40,779 nt of DNA, taken from NCBI GenBank assembly GCA_018883545.1, contig JAHLEH010000013.1, positions 1-40,779 on the forward strand, given 5' to 3'. The DNA is from Marixanthotalea marina. GTDB taxonomy: Bacteria; Bacteroidota; Bacteroidia; Flavobacteriales; Flavobacteriaceae. The notes beneath the pieces are model-generated. The model ran no database searches. It saw only the letters and a list, made by a program, of their open reading frames with translations, and was not told the DNA's origin. Of the stretch, positions 8,675-16,836 are shown in pieces (the first letter of the stretch is position 1; each line of letters opens with the position of its first letter). Both the position numbers and the translations under genes were made by a program.

Positions 8675-9560
8675 AAAACCATCTGTTTTTAAAGGATGTC
8701 TCGTATTAATGCGGCCTCCAAATTTGCCAACAGCAGCGGCCGATATTATTGCAGGTGCTGCTATTGTTGGTTTTTTTGTCAATAACACGGTATTGGTTTC
8801 AGATTTTCTATTATTGGTAATAGCTTCGATTTTTCTCTACGCTGGAGGCGTGGTGCTAAATGATGTTTTCGATTTTAAAATTGATGCTGTAGAACGGCCA
8901 AATCGTCCAATACCCAGTGGTGTGGTTTCGTTAAAAATGGCTTCCGGTTTGGGATTTGGTTTGCTGATTATAGGTGTATTATTATCGTTTTTGAGCAATT
9001 TTACGGCGGGATTTGTGGCTTTGTTATTAACTGCGGCTATTTTGCTGTATGACGGATTGGCAAAACACCATGCTTTTTTTGGACCATTGGCTATGGGAAC
9101 CTGTCGGGGCTTGAATTTATTCTTGGGTATGTCGGTTTTAGGTTTGCCTCATATTTCAAATTGGATTTATACTTTAATTCCAATTGTTTACATATTCGCT
9201 GTTACCTTAATAAGCAGGGGTGAAGTGCACGGAAACAATAAGCGAAATATTGCTTTATCGGGACTATTGTATGCTTTAGTGATTATTTTCATTCTTTTTT
9301 ATAATACAAAAACAAATGTTATACTTGCGTTAATACCGTTTTTAATACTGTTTGCTTTAGCTATATTTACGCCATTGGTAAAAGCTTATAAAATCAATTC
9401 ACCAGAAAGCATTAAAAAAGCTGTAAAAGCAGGAGTTTTATCGTTAGTGATAATGGATGCGGCATTGGCTGTTAGTACCTCTACGTGGTGGGTTGGTTTA
9501 ACAATATTATTGTTGTTGCCTTTATCATTGTTTTTGTCAAAGCGTTTTCAAGTTACCTAA
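8655..9560 (+). CDS. eboC: EboC, UbiA-type membrane prenyltransferase
   Basis: About 301 residues and highly hydrophobic, with some eight to nine likely transmembrane helices. The first Asp-rich motif of the UbiA superfamily is intact (N69-D70, D73, D77, followed by ERPNRPIPSG). The second loop carries YDGLAKHH and the conserved GTCRGLN segment. UbiA enzymes transfer prenyl or other polyisoprenoid groups to an acceptor at the membrane. Neither donor nor acceptor is known for EboC. The start ATG at 8655 lies inside the end of eboB. It is the only clearly membrane-embedded protein of the cluster, so it is the obvious place where an Ebo substrate would meet the lipid bilayer; that step is inference. 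Confidence 0.92.
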   Translation: METKLSKKPSVFKGCLVLMRPPNLPTAAADIIAGAAIVGFFVNNTVLVSDFLLLVIASIFLYAGGVVLNDVFDFKIDAVERPNRPIPSGVVSLKMASGLGFGLLIIGVLLSFLSNFTAGFVALLLTAAILLYDGLAKHHAFFGPLAMGTCRGLNLFLGMSVLGLPHISNWIYTLIPIVYIFAVTLISRGEVHGNNKRNIALSGLLYALVIIFILFYNTKTNVILALIPFLILFALAIFTPLVKAYKINSPESIKKAVKAGVLSLVIMDAALAVSTSTWWVGLTILLLLPLSLFLSKRFQVT

Positions 9561-9570
9561 ACAAATTTTA

Positions 9571-10716
9571 ATGCAAATTCCCAATACTATAGAGCAATCT
9601 TTTAAAGTAGATTACAATTATAAATTACATTTTACCACCAACCTTTTTGATAGTTCTAATTCATTATTAGCTGATATTTTAAAAAGTTATAATGCTGAAA
9701 ATAAAGTCAAAATCCTTTTTGTTATTGATGAAGGTGTTTACAAAGCACATCCATTATTGGAAAATCAAATTGAAAATTATTGTGAGCTAAACAATTCAAC
9801 AATTGAACTTAAAGCCATTTTGGTTGTGCCTGGGGGAGAACAGGTAAAAGTAGGCGATAAACACCTAAATAAGGTGTTGCAGGGCATAAACGATTTTAAT
9901 ATTTGTCGTCATTCTTTTGTGGCGGTGATTGGAGGCGGTGCCGTGATTGACATGGTTGGATATGCTTGTGCGATTGCGCATAGAGGTGTTAAACTGCTTA
10001 GAATACCAACTACGGTATTATCGCAAAATGATTCTGCCGTTGGCGTAAAAAACAGTGTGAATTATTTCGGTAAAAAGAACTTTTTAGGAACGTTTGCGCT
10101 GCCTTATGCTATTATAAACGACAATGCATTTCTTGAAACTTTAGAGCAGCGTGATTGGGTTTCTGGTATTTCCGAAGCCATAAAAGTAGCGCTTATTAAA
10201 GATAAGTCATTTTATAATGAAATTGTAGAACAAGCTTCAAAACTGAAAAACAGGGATGTGCAGAGTATGCAGTACCTTATTTATAAATGTGCGTTGCTGC
10301 ATATGGAGCATATTTCCAAAGGCGGCGATCCTTTTGAAAATGGTTCTTCCAGGCCTTTGGATTTTGGACATTGGGCTGCCCACAAAATGGAACACATGAC
10401 AAACTATTCCGTTAGGCACGGTGAAGCGGTTGCTTTGGGTATGGCTATAGATGTTACCTACGCGAAACTAATTGGGTTGATTGATGAAGCAACTTTACAA
10501 TCGGTGCTTCAGGTTATTAAACAAGTAGGTTTTAACTTGAAACTACCTATACCAAAGCAAGATGTTGATGAATTATTAAATGGTATTGAAGAGTTTCGTG
10601 AGCATTTAGGAGGTAAGTTGACCATTACACTTATTTCAGAAATTGGAAAAAAGCACGACGTTCACGATATTGATACACTAAAAATGAAAGAGGCTGTTTT
10701 AGCTTTTTATAAATAG
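9571..10716 (+). CDS. eboD: EboD, 3-dehydroquinate synthase-like sugar phosphate cyclase
   Basis: 381 residues of the sugar phosphate cyclase superfamily. The NAD-binding loop GGGAVIDMVGYA and the IPTTVLSQNDSAVGVKNSVN block are intact. The three zinc ligands are recognisable: E202 in SEAIKVAL (with K205), H267 in DFGHWAAH, and H283 in VRHGEAV. Chemistry is therefore likely an NAD-dependent cyclisation of a sugar phosphate. It is not simply aroB. The DHQS motif LNFGHTFGH is LDFGHWAAH here, so an active-site Asn is Asp (D264), and the gene sits in a complete ebo operon. Members of this superfamily make dehydroquinate, valiolones, desmethyl-4-deoxygadusol or deoxy-scyllo-inosose, and the product of EboD is unknown. 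eboC ends ten bases upstream; eboE starts five bases downstream. Confidence 0.92.
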   Translation: MQIPNTIEQSFKVDYNYKLHFTTNLFDSSNSLLADILKSYNAENKVKILFVIDEGVYKAHPLLENQIENYCELNNSTIELKAILVVPGGEQVKVGDKHLNKVLQGINDFNICRHSFVAVIGGGAVIDMVGYACAIAHRGVKLLRIPTTVLSQNDSAVGVKNSVNYFGKKNFLGTFALPYAIINDNAFLETLEQRDWVSGISEAIKVALIKDKSFYNEIVEQASKLKNRDVQSMQYLIYKCALLHMEHISKGGDPFENGSSRPLDFGHWAAHKMEHMTNYSVRHGEAVALGMAIDVTYAKLIGLIDEATLQSVLQVIKQVGFNLKLPIPKQDVDELLNGIEEFREHLGGKLTITLISEIGKKHDVHDIDTLKMKEAVLAFYK

Positions 10717-10721
10717 TAACA

Positions 10722-11918
10722 ATGCAAATCAATAACGACTACCATATAACTTACTGTACAAATATTCATCCTGGAAAAAATTGGGTAGAGACTTTTGAAA
10801 ACTTGAAAAAGTTTGTACCTCAAATTAAAAAAGAGGTTTCGGGAGACCGTCCTTTCGGACTCGGATTGCGCCTTTCTAATAAGGCGAGTGAGGAATTGGG
10901 ATTTGGCGATAATTTGCACGAATTCCAAAACTGGCTTTTAGCTAACAATTGTTATGTATTTACCATGAATGGTTTTCCGTATGGGAGTTTCCATAACAGT
11001 GTTGTAAAAGACCAAGTGCATACACCAGATTGGACCACTAAAGAAAGGCTTGATTATACCAAAAGATTGTTTGAGCAGCTGAAGCTTCTTTTGCCAAAAG
11101 ACATGGATGGAGGCATTTCAACATCTCCCATAAGCTATAAACATTGGTTTAATTCAGAAAAAGCAATAGATGAAGCTTTTCAAACAGGTGCGGCGCATCT
11201 TTCCGAAATAGCAGAGCAATTATATGAAATAGAACAGAAATCTGGGAAATACTTGCATTTGGATATTGAGCCAGAACCCGACGGACTTATAGAAAACACG
11301 CAGGAATTTGTCGATTTTTATCTTAACTATTTAATTCCGATAGGGAAAAAGCACCTTGTTTCAAAAATTGGTGTTTCAGAAAATGAAGCTGAAAGTATCA
11401 TTAAAAGACACATTACTTTATGTTATGATGTTTGCCATTTTTCATTGGCGTTTGAAACACCTAAATATACTTTTGAAGCTTTGGATGAAATAGGTGTTTC
11501 CGTTGGTAAAATTCAAGTAAGTGCAGCTTTGAAAGTGTTATTTGAAAACGGAAACGAAGACAAAGTTTGGGAATCTTTAGAACGCTTTAATGAACCAACT
11601 TATTTACATCAAGTGACCGAAAAAATAAATGGAGACGTTAAAGTTTATAATGATTTGCCAATCGTATTAGAGCAAAGAAAAAAACATAAAGAACTGAGAG
11701 CGCATTTTCATGTGCCTATTTTTTTGGAGGCTTTCGATTATTTACATTCAACCCAGGACCAAATTATTGAAACTATAAAGTATATAAAAAACAAACCAAT
11801 TTCGTCTCATTTGGAAGTGGAAACCTATACATGGGATGTACTTCCAAATAGTTTAAAATTAGATTTAGCACAATCCATTACCAGAGAATTGAAATGGTTA
11901 AAGGATAACTTGGAATGA
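10722..11918 (+). CDS. eboE: EboE, xylose isomerase-like TIM-barrel protein
   Basis: 398 residues without a signal peptide. It has features of the sugar phosphate isomerase/epimerase TIM-barrel superfamily, with acidic and His residues at strand ends in HLDIEPEPDG, CYDVCHFSLAFE and AHFHVPIFLE, which probably form a divalent metal site. The N-terminal ITYCTNIHPGKNW block is characteristic of EboE. The family is named metabolite-traffic protein EboE after the scytonemin work, but its reaction is not established. It begins five bases after eboD, and its TGA overlaps the eboF ATG (ATGA at 11915-11918), so EboE and EboF translation is likely coupled. Confidence 0.92.
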   Translation: MQINNDYHITYCTNIHPGKNWVETFENLKKFVPQIKKEVSGDRPFGLGLRLSNKASEELGFGDNLHEFQNWLLANNCYVFTMNGFPYGSFHNSVVKDQVHTPDWTTKERLDYTKRLFEQLKLLLPKDMDGGISTSPISYKHWFNSEKAIDEAFQTGAAHLSEIAEQLYEIEQKSGKYLHLDIEPEPDGLIENTQEFVDFYLNYLIPIGKKHLVSKIGVSENEAESIIKRHITLCYDVCHFSLAFETPKYTFEALDEIGVSVGKIQVSAALKVLFENGNEDKVWESLERFNEPTYLHQVTEKINGDVKVYNDLPIVLEQRKKHKELRAHFHVPIFLEAFDYLHSTQDQIIETIKYIKNKPISSHLEVETYTWDVLPNSLKLDLAQSITRELKWLKDNLE

Positions 11919-13294
11919 AGAAAACAGTAGTCATTAATGTTGTAGGATTGACAAAACGGTTGATAGGTGAGCATACGCCATTTATTAAACGGTTTTTGGA
12001 TGAAGGTCAAAGTACGACCATAAAACCTATTATTCCTGCTGTAACCTGCTCCATGCAATCTACGTATTTGACAGGAAAAATGCCTGCCGAGCATGGTATT
12101 GTTGGTAATGGCTGGTATTTTAAGGAAGAGCACGAAGTGAAATTTTGGAGGCAATCCAACAGCTTGGTGCAAGCCGATAAAATTTGGGATGTTTTAAAAA
12201 ATGAAGCTGAAAATTTTACCTGTGCCAATCATTTTTGGTGGTACAATATGTATTCCAATGCCGATTATAGTATAACACCACGGCCTAATTACCTGGCTGA
12301 TGGACGAAAAATACCGGATGCTTATTCGTATCCACCAGAGTTACGGGACGAACTTCAAGATGCTTTGGGTACATTTCCATTGTTCAGTTTTTGGGGACCA
12401 AAAACCTCTATAAAATCAAGTCAATGGATTGCCGATGGAGCCATTTTAATGGATAAGAAATACGACCCAACACTTACATTGATTTATTTGCCTCATTTGG
12501 ATTATAATATTCAGAAATATGGACTGGATTTTTCTAAAATAAGTAAAGACCTGAATGAAATTGACCAAGTTGTAAAGCAGTTGGTTACGTATTATAATCA
12601 ACAAGAAACCAATATAATTCTATTGTCAGAATACGGTATAACCGATGTGAATAATCCCATTCATCCCAATAGAATCTTGCGTTCCAAAGGGTATTTAAAT
12701 GTTAGAATTGAAAGAGGATTGGAACTTTTGGATGCTGGTGCTAGCAAGGCTTTTGCGGTGTCGGACCATCAGGTGTCGCATATTTATTTAAATGACCAAT
12801 CTTTAAAAGATGAATTGGTTGAAGTTTTTAAAACCGTAAAAGGCATTGAAAAAGTATTGGTTGATGATGACATTAAAAAACATCAACTTGACCATGAACG
12901 TTGTGGTGATATTGTGCTTGTGGCCGATAAAGATTCATGGTTTACCTACTATTTTTGGTTAGATGATGCCAAAGCACCAGATTATGCCAGGATGGTAGAT
13001 ATTCATAAAAAACCCGGTTACGATCCCGTGGAACTCACAACCAATCCGAAAGATCCTTTCGTGATGCCTAAAATTGTATTCAAATTATTAAAAAAGAAAT
13101 TAGGTTTTAGAACGGTTCTAGATGTCATTCCATTGGATGCAATGCTAATAAAAGGCTCTCATGGTAGAATTCCTGAGAGCGAGGAAGATTACCCAATTTT
13201 TGCAACAAATTCAAAAGTAAAACTTAAAGAAAATATAGAAGCTACAGAAGCTACAGAAGTTTTTAAGCTTATATTCGATTCTGTTATAGAATAG
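11915..13294 (+). CDS. eboF: EboF, alkaline phosphatase / nucleotide pyrophosphatase-fold protein
   Basis: 459 residues of the type I phosphodiesterase / nucleotide pyrophosphatase branch of the alkaline phosphatase superfamily. The nucleophile region PAVTCSMQSTYLTG keeps the Thr (T44), and GEHGI-like (AEHGIVGNG), LPHLDYNIQKYG (D196) and GSHGR (H416) blocks align with the fold. Other metal-ligand positions differ from canonical NPPs: VVG (residues 9-11) replaces the first Asp-Gly, Q200 replaces a His, and SEYG (E239, Y240) replaces SDHG. An SDHQ sequence at 283-286 might supply alternative ligands. The protein has no signal peptide. It is the last ebo gene, overlaps eboE by four bases, and is separated by one base from a convergent lipoprotein gene. 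The substrate is unknown. Confidence 0.9.
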   Translation: MKKTVVINVVGLTKRLIGEHTPFIKRFLDEGQSTTIKPIIPAVTCSMQSTYLTGKMPAEHGIVGNGWYFKEEHEVKFWRQSNSLVQADKIWDVLKNEAENFTCANHFWWYNMYSNADYSITPRPNYLADGRKIPDAYSYPPELRDELQDALGTFPLFSFWGPKTSIKSSQWIADGAILMDKKYDPTLTLIYLPHLDYNIQKYGLDFSKISKDLNEIDQVVKQLVTYYNQQETNIILLSEYGITDVNNPIHPNRILRSKGYLNVRIERGLELLDAGASKAFAVSDHQVSHIYLNDQSLKDELVEVFKTVKGIEKVLVDDDIKKHQLDHERCGDIVLVADKDSWFTYYFWLDDAKAPDYARMVDIHKKPGYDPVELTTNPKDPFVMPKIVFKLLKKKLGFRTVLDVIPLDAMLIKGSHGRIPESEEDYPIFATNSKVKLKENIEATEATEVFKLIFDSVIE

Positions 13295-13295
13295 A

Positions 13296-13862
13296 TTAAA
13301 CGGCGTTTTTATCAAGATTGATTTCTTTTAAAGACATGCTTCCATCATCATAAACAGTTATAACAAAATCTTTGAATTTTTCAGTTTCAGGTAAAATAAA
13401 TGTGGTGTTTAGTTGTACGCTATTTTTTGTAACTGAATTATAATCAATCCAAACGTATTGCATAATAGCATTGTCTAAAAAAGATTTGTTTGCATCTGTA
13501 TAAAAAAATGCTTTATCAATAAGCCTTTTAGATATTTCTTGACCATTAACACTTAGCTGAATTAGGGCTTCAAAGTTTTTGTAGTGGATCTGTACCACAG
13601 TATCTTTGTCTTTTTCAGTGGCTTTTATTATGAAGCTATTTTCTATAGAGTGGTAATCAATCTTTATATTGATACCATTATCTAAAATGGTATCGGTTTT
13701 TATTTGCAAATATTGTTTTGGGATAAATTTTAGTTCTTCAGAAAAAGATTCATATAGATTGTTCTCTTTTAAAGCTTCAATATGACTTCTTTTAGCTTTG
13801 TATTTGCCATCGCAACTTACAAAAGCAATTAACAACAATATTAAAAAACATAACTTTTTCAT
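13296..13862 (-). CDS. Lipoprotein, DUF4738-like
   Basis: About 188 residues. The N-terminus MKKLCFLILLLIAFVSC is a lipoprotein signal peptide with the lipid-modified Cys at residue 17. The following Asp-Gly suggests export to the envelope. The body, with LYESFSEELKFIPKQY and IKTDTILDNGINIKI, resembles what I remember as DUF4738, a Bacteroidota family of unknown function; this is recall, not a search. The frame also has an ATG at 13871, immediately after the dnaX stop, but 13862 gives the better signal peptide. It probably shares a transcript with dnaX, although no functional link is evident. Convergent with eboF, one base apart. Confidence 0.75.
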   Translation of the reverse strand: MKKLCFLILLLIAFVSCDGKYKAKRSHIEALKENNLYESFSEELKFIPKQYLQIKTDTILDNGINIKIDYHSIENSFIIKATEKDKDTVVQIHYKNFEALIQLSVNGQEISKRLIDKAFFYTDANKSFLDNAIMQYVWIDYNSVTKNSVQLNTTFILPETEKFKDFVITVYDDGSMSLKEINLDKNAV

Positions 13863-13871
13863 ATATAGCAT

Positions 13872-15608
13872 TTAAAGGTCTAAATCAAAAGTTTTTCTTA
13901 AAATATCTAAATTCGGATTTTTAGCCTTCAATTTTTCAAATTTCTCTTGGGTGGTATAAGCGTATTGCTTTTCTTTTTCCTCGTTTACAGAAATTGATAA
14001 ATCGACACTAAAGTTATTGAGTTTCTTTCTCAAATAGAGAAGAAGGTCATATTGTTGTCGCTCAAGTTCTACTTTATTGGTGGAATTTGGGAATTCCAAA
14101 TAAATGGTGTTTCCTTGTAATTTTGGTGTATCTATAGATAAAATGGAAGCAAAATTATGCTTGCCTTTTTTCTCCATTTTTTTTACAAAGGCATTCCAAG
14201 TGTTAACAAGTTCATCTTGCGTGAATTCATCATGTGGCAAGTCTTGCTCATCTACAACAACATCCATTTGTTTTATTTGATGCTCTTTTTTAAGCTTTAA
14301 ACTGCTTAATGAAAGTCCAGAAGGCCGTTTGTTTTCTTTTTTTAAGACTATTTTTGGAGGTTCTTTTACTTGTAACGACTCAACAACTTTAGAATTTGAT
14401 GTCTTAGTTTCAGTAACTATTGGTTTAGCCTCTTTGTTTTTGTAGTCCTTAGTGCTTTCTTGTGTTGGAATGTTAACCTGAATAGGCGTAATGCCTTTGC
14501 TCTTGAAGTAAGAAGGCGGAATTATGAAACGTCTGCTATTTTTTTTTTCTCCATCAAAAGTGATAGAGGCAAGCTGCATGAGGCATAATTCAACCAGCAA
14601 ACGTTGATTTTTACTGCTTTTGTATTTGAGATCGCACTCGTTGGCTAGATTGATACCTTCAATCAAAAATGCTTGTGATGCCTTTTTGGCTTGGGTTAGA
14701 TATTTTTCCTTGATATTCTCGCCAACTTCAAGCAATTCGATGGTTGATTGTGTTTTACAGACCATTAAATCCCTAAAATGTGAGGCAAGACCTGCAATGT
14801 AATGATGGCCATCAAAACCTTTTGCAAGGGTATTGTTGAACACTATTAAAAGCTCTGGTATCTTGTTTTCTAAAATTAAATCGGTTGTTTCGAAGTAAGT
14901 CTCATAGTCTAGAACATTCAGGTTTTCGGTAACAGCCTGTCTGGTGAGGTCTTTTCCTGAAAAACTTACCACACGGTCAAAAATAGACAAGGCATCCCGC
15001 ATGGCGCCATCAGCCTTTTGGGCTATAATATGTAAGGCATCATCTTCAGCATTAACGCCTTGTTCGTCGGCAATATATTTTAAATATTCTTTTGCATCTT
15101 TAACGGTAATACGTTTGAAATCAAAAATTTGGCAACGCGATAAGATGGTTGGTATTATCTTATGCTTTTCGGTAGTTGCCAAAATAAAAATACAGTGTTT
15201 TGGGGGTTCTTCCAATGTTTTTAAGAATGCATTAAATGCTGCTTGCGACAGCATGTGCACCTCATCTATAATATACACCTTGTATTTTCCAACTTGGGGT
15301 GGAATCCTAACTTGGTCGGTCAGGTTTCTTATGTCGTCAACAGAGTTGTTGGAAGCCGCATCCAATTCAAAAATATTGAACGCAAAATCTTCATCTACCT
15401 TTTCAGAACCATCACTGTTTATCATTTTGGCCAAAATACGTGCGCAAGTAGTTTTGCCAACACCTCGGGGGCCAGTAAACAACAAGGCTTGGGCTAAATG
15501 ATTGTTCTCTATGGCATTTTTTAAAGTATTTGTAATGGCTTGTTGCCCAACAACATCCTTAAAGGTTTGTGGCCTGTATTTACGAGCTGATACAACGAAG
15601 TGTTCCAT
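13872..15608 (-). CDS. dnaX: DNA polymerase III subunits gamma/tau
   Basis: Clamp-loader ATPase, 578 residues. The AAA+ domain starts with SARKYRPQTFKDVVGQ. Walker A is GPRGVGKTT (46-54), Walker B with sensor I is YIIDEVHMLS and LATTEKHKI, and the arginine-finger segment LSRCQIFDFKR follows. The zinc-binding insertion with four Cys seen in E. coli is absent: after TTCARILAKMIN the chain goes directly through a short acidic stretch to FELDAASNNSVDDIR. I recall this as common in Flavobacteriaceae. The region after residue 370 is Lys-rich and low complexity, then a tau-like C-terminal domain follows. I see no slippery A-run that would produce a short gamma. A -7 element CAAAGTTA (15627-15634) lies just upstream. 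Confidence 0.96.
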   Translation of the reverse strand: MEHFVVSARKYRPQTFKDVVGQQAITNTLKNAIENNHLAQALLFTGPRGVGKTTCARILAKMINSDGSEKVDEDFAFNIFELDAASNNSVDDIRNLTDQVRIPPQVGKYKVYIIDEVHMLSQAAFNAFLKTLEEPPKHCIFILATTEKHKIIPTILSRCQIFDFKRITVKDAKEYLKYIADEQGVNAEDDALHIIAQKADGAMRDALSIFDRVVSFSGKDLTRQAVTENLNVLDYETYFETTDLILENKIPELLIVFNNTLAKGFDGHHYIAGLASHFRDLMVCKTQSTIELLEVGENIKEKYLTQAKKASQAFLIEGINLANECDLKYKSSKNQRLLVELCLMQLASITFDGEKKNSRRFIIPPSYFKSKGITPIQVNIPTQESTKDYKNKEAKPIVTETKTSNSKVVESLQVKEPPKIVLKKENKRPSGLSLSSLKLKKEHQIKQMDVVVDEQDLPHDEFTQDELVNTWNAFVKKMEKKGKHNFASILSIDTPKLQGNTIYLEFPNSTNKVELERQQYDLLLYLRKKLNNFSVDLSISVNEEKEKQYAYTTQEKFEKLKAKNPNLDILRKTFDLDL

Positions 15609-15626
15609 TTAAAAAACTTAGATAAA

Positions 15627-15634
15627 CAAAGTTA
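15627..15634 (-). promoter_or_regulatory. -7 promoter element of dnaX
   Basis: On the minus strand this reads TAACTTTG, matching TAnnTTTG, about 19 bases before the dnaX ATG. I see no -33 TTG at the right distance. It is divergent from the rnpB promoter element at 15700-15707. Confidence 0.45.
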
Positions 15635-15699
15635 AAAATTCAGTTTAAAAATAGTGATTGTACGTGTCAAATTAAAAGAGGAGTTATTAACAATTGTTG

Positions 15700-15707
15700 T
15701 ACTTTTG
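15700..15707 (+). promoter_or_regulatory. -7 promoter element of rnpB
   Basis: TACTTTTG matches the Bacteroidota -7 consensus TAnnTTTG. It places the transcription start within a few bases of 15713, the predicted base of helix P1 of the RNase P RNA, so the two observations support each other. Confidence 0.6.
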
Positions 15708-15712
15708 TGCAC

Positions 15713-16015
15713 AAGTAAATCGCCTTATCGATCCGTTTTTCGGGTAGGAAAGTCCGAACACCATAGTGCAGCGTAGTGGCTAACAACCACCAGTTGAAAG
15801 ACTAGGAACAGTGCAACAGAAAGGATGTACAGGTCATGCTGTAGTGAAATCAGGTAAACTCTATGCGGTGCAATGCCATGTATACCAACGTTTGAGGGCG
15901 GCACGTTCGATTGTTGGAGGGTAGGCAGCTAAAGTGTATTGGTAACAATGCACTCAGATAAATGATAAGGGTCGCGCCTATGGCGTGATACAGAATTCGG
16001 CTTATAGGTTTACTT
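15713..16015 (+). ncRNA. rnpB: RNase P RNA, bacterial class A
   Basis: Catalytic RNA that removes 5' leaders from tRNA precursors. Conserved core segments occur in the right order: GGAAAGUCCGAACACC at about 15749-15764, UAGUGCAGCG, ACAGAAA, GUGAAAUCAGGUAAACUC, GAGGGCGGCACG, AGGCAGCU, AGAUAAAUGAUAAGGG and finally ACAGAAUUCGGCUUAU. The 5' AAGUAAA (15713-15719) pairs with UUUACUU (16009-16015) to form helix P1, which sets both ends. About 303 nucleotides, within the normal range. A -7 element sits just upstream and a strong intrinsic terminator begins eight bases downstream. It is divergent from dnaX and convergent with the broken gene at 16066-16813. Confidence 0.95.
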
Positions 16016-16023
16016 AAATATAC

Positions 16024-16051
16024 AAAGTGCGGTTGTTTAACCGCACTTTTT
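16024..16051 (+). terminator. Intrinsic terminator of rnpB
   Basis: Inverted repeat AAAGTGCGGTT / AACCGCACTTT with a GTTT loop, giving an 11-base-pair stem followed by T residues. It lies eight bases after the RNase P RNA. It could also act on the convergent minus-strand transcript. Confidence 0.85.
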
Positions 16052-16065
16052 GCTTTGAAACTTGT

Positions 16066-16813
16066 TTAATTAGATGAATAATATAGGTCTGGCCTCATTT
16101 CTCCAGTAATTTCTTCATATTTTGATAAGGTGCTCATCAGTTTTTGAAAAGGCTCTTTTCTGTCTTCTCCCTGCAACTCTTCATTGGCTTTAAATTTGTT
16201 GGCTGAATCAATTTCGTCTTTTGAAGCTATGGCAACCATATAATAACTTTGTGAAACACCAAATCCAGATCTGTATATGCGGTAATACAACTTAGATTCT
16301 TTTTTTGTAAATAAATCTTTAATGTTTTTTACTGCATCATAAATTTTGGCTTCATTCTCTGGTGCGTAATACAGAAAAATAAAATTTCTATAATTTTCGC
16401 CTTCAGGTGTTTGGGGTCATTCCAGTAGGCATATACGATAATGTTTCATCTAAAACCAATATATAATCCCCATGCTCATCATAACAGGCATTAAAACGTT
16501 TAAATAAGTCTTGGAATGAACTTCCCATTTGACTGGACATATCACCAAACGGATTTTTATCCAGTTCGGCAAAATTTTCTATAGGGTTTACATACATATA
16601 CCTATGGTCACTTGTAGTAGTAGTAATCCAACTGGTTTGTAAATTGTATTTTTTACTTGCTTCTAGAAAGTCTTTAGCTATATTTTCATATTCCATTAAT
16701 TTGGAAGGCTTCACATAATCAACATGCACTCTATACATTTGTTGTGCTAGTGAGAAATTGAAAGAAAAGCACACTAATATAATTACTAAAATGGGGGTTT
16801 TGAAAGTTTTCAT
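16066..16813 (-). pseudogene. Secreted protein gene split by a one-base frameshift
   Basis: Two reading frames together describe one protein of about 248 residues. Part one, from ATG 16813 (or ATG 16840, which overlaps the upstream stop as ATGA), has a signal peptide MKTFKTPILVIILVCFSFNF and runs to a TGA at 16403-16405. Part two continues one base out of phase down to the stop at 16066, with ENYRNFIFLYYAPENEAK and LYYRIYRSGFGVSQSYY. The frames join at a run of four C on the coding strand (GGGG at 16413-16416 on the plus strand). Removing one C gives an uninterrupted GMTQTPEGENYRNF. The second half reads as a normal protein, so the break is recent or is a sequencing error. Predicted exported; family not recognised. 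It follows the NTF2-like lipoprotein gene, probably in one transcript. Confidence 0.75.
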
Positions 16814-16836
16814 ATTTATTAGTTTTTTTTGATTAA

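Noticed and set aside
9571-10716. Housekeeping aroB (3-dehydroquinate synthase).
   Set aside because: The gene sits inside a complete ebo operon and has LDFGHWAAH instead of LNFGHTFGH; it is better read as EboD.
14944-15501. A 185-codon plus-strand open frame.
   Set aside because: Antisense to the AAA+ domain of dnaX; low-complexity translation without motifs.
13872-15608. Loss of the zinc module of DnaX as a defect.
   Set aside because: The frame is intact, all ATPase motifs are present, and I recall the same shortening in other Flavobacteriaceae.
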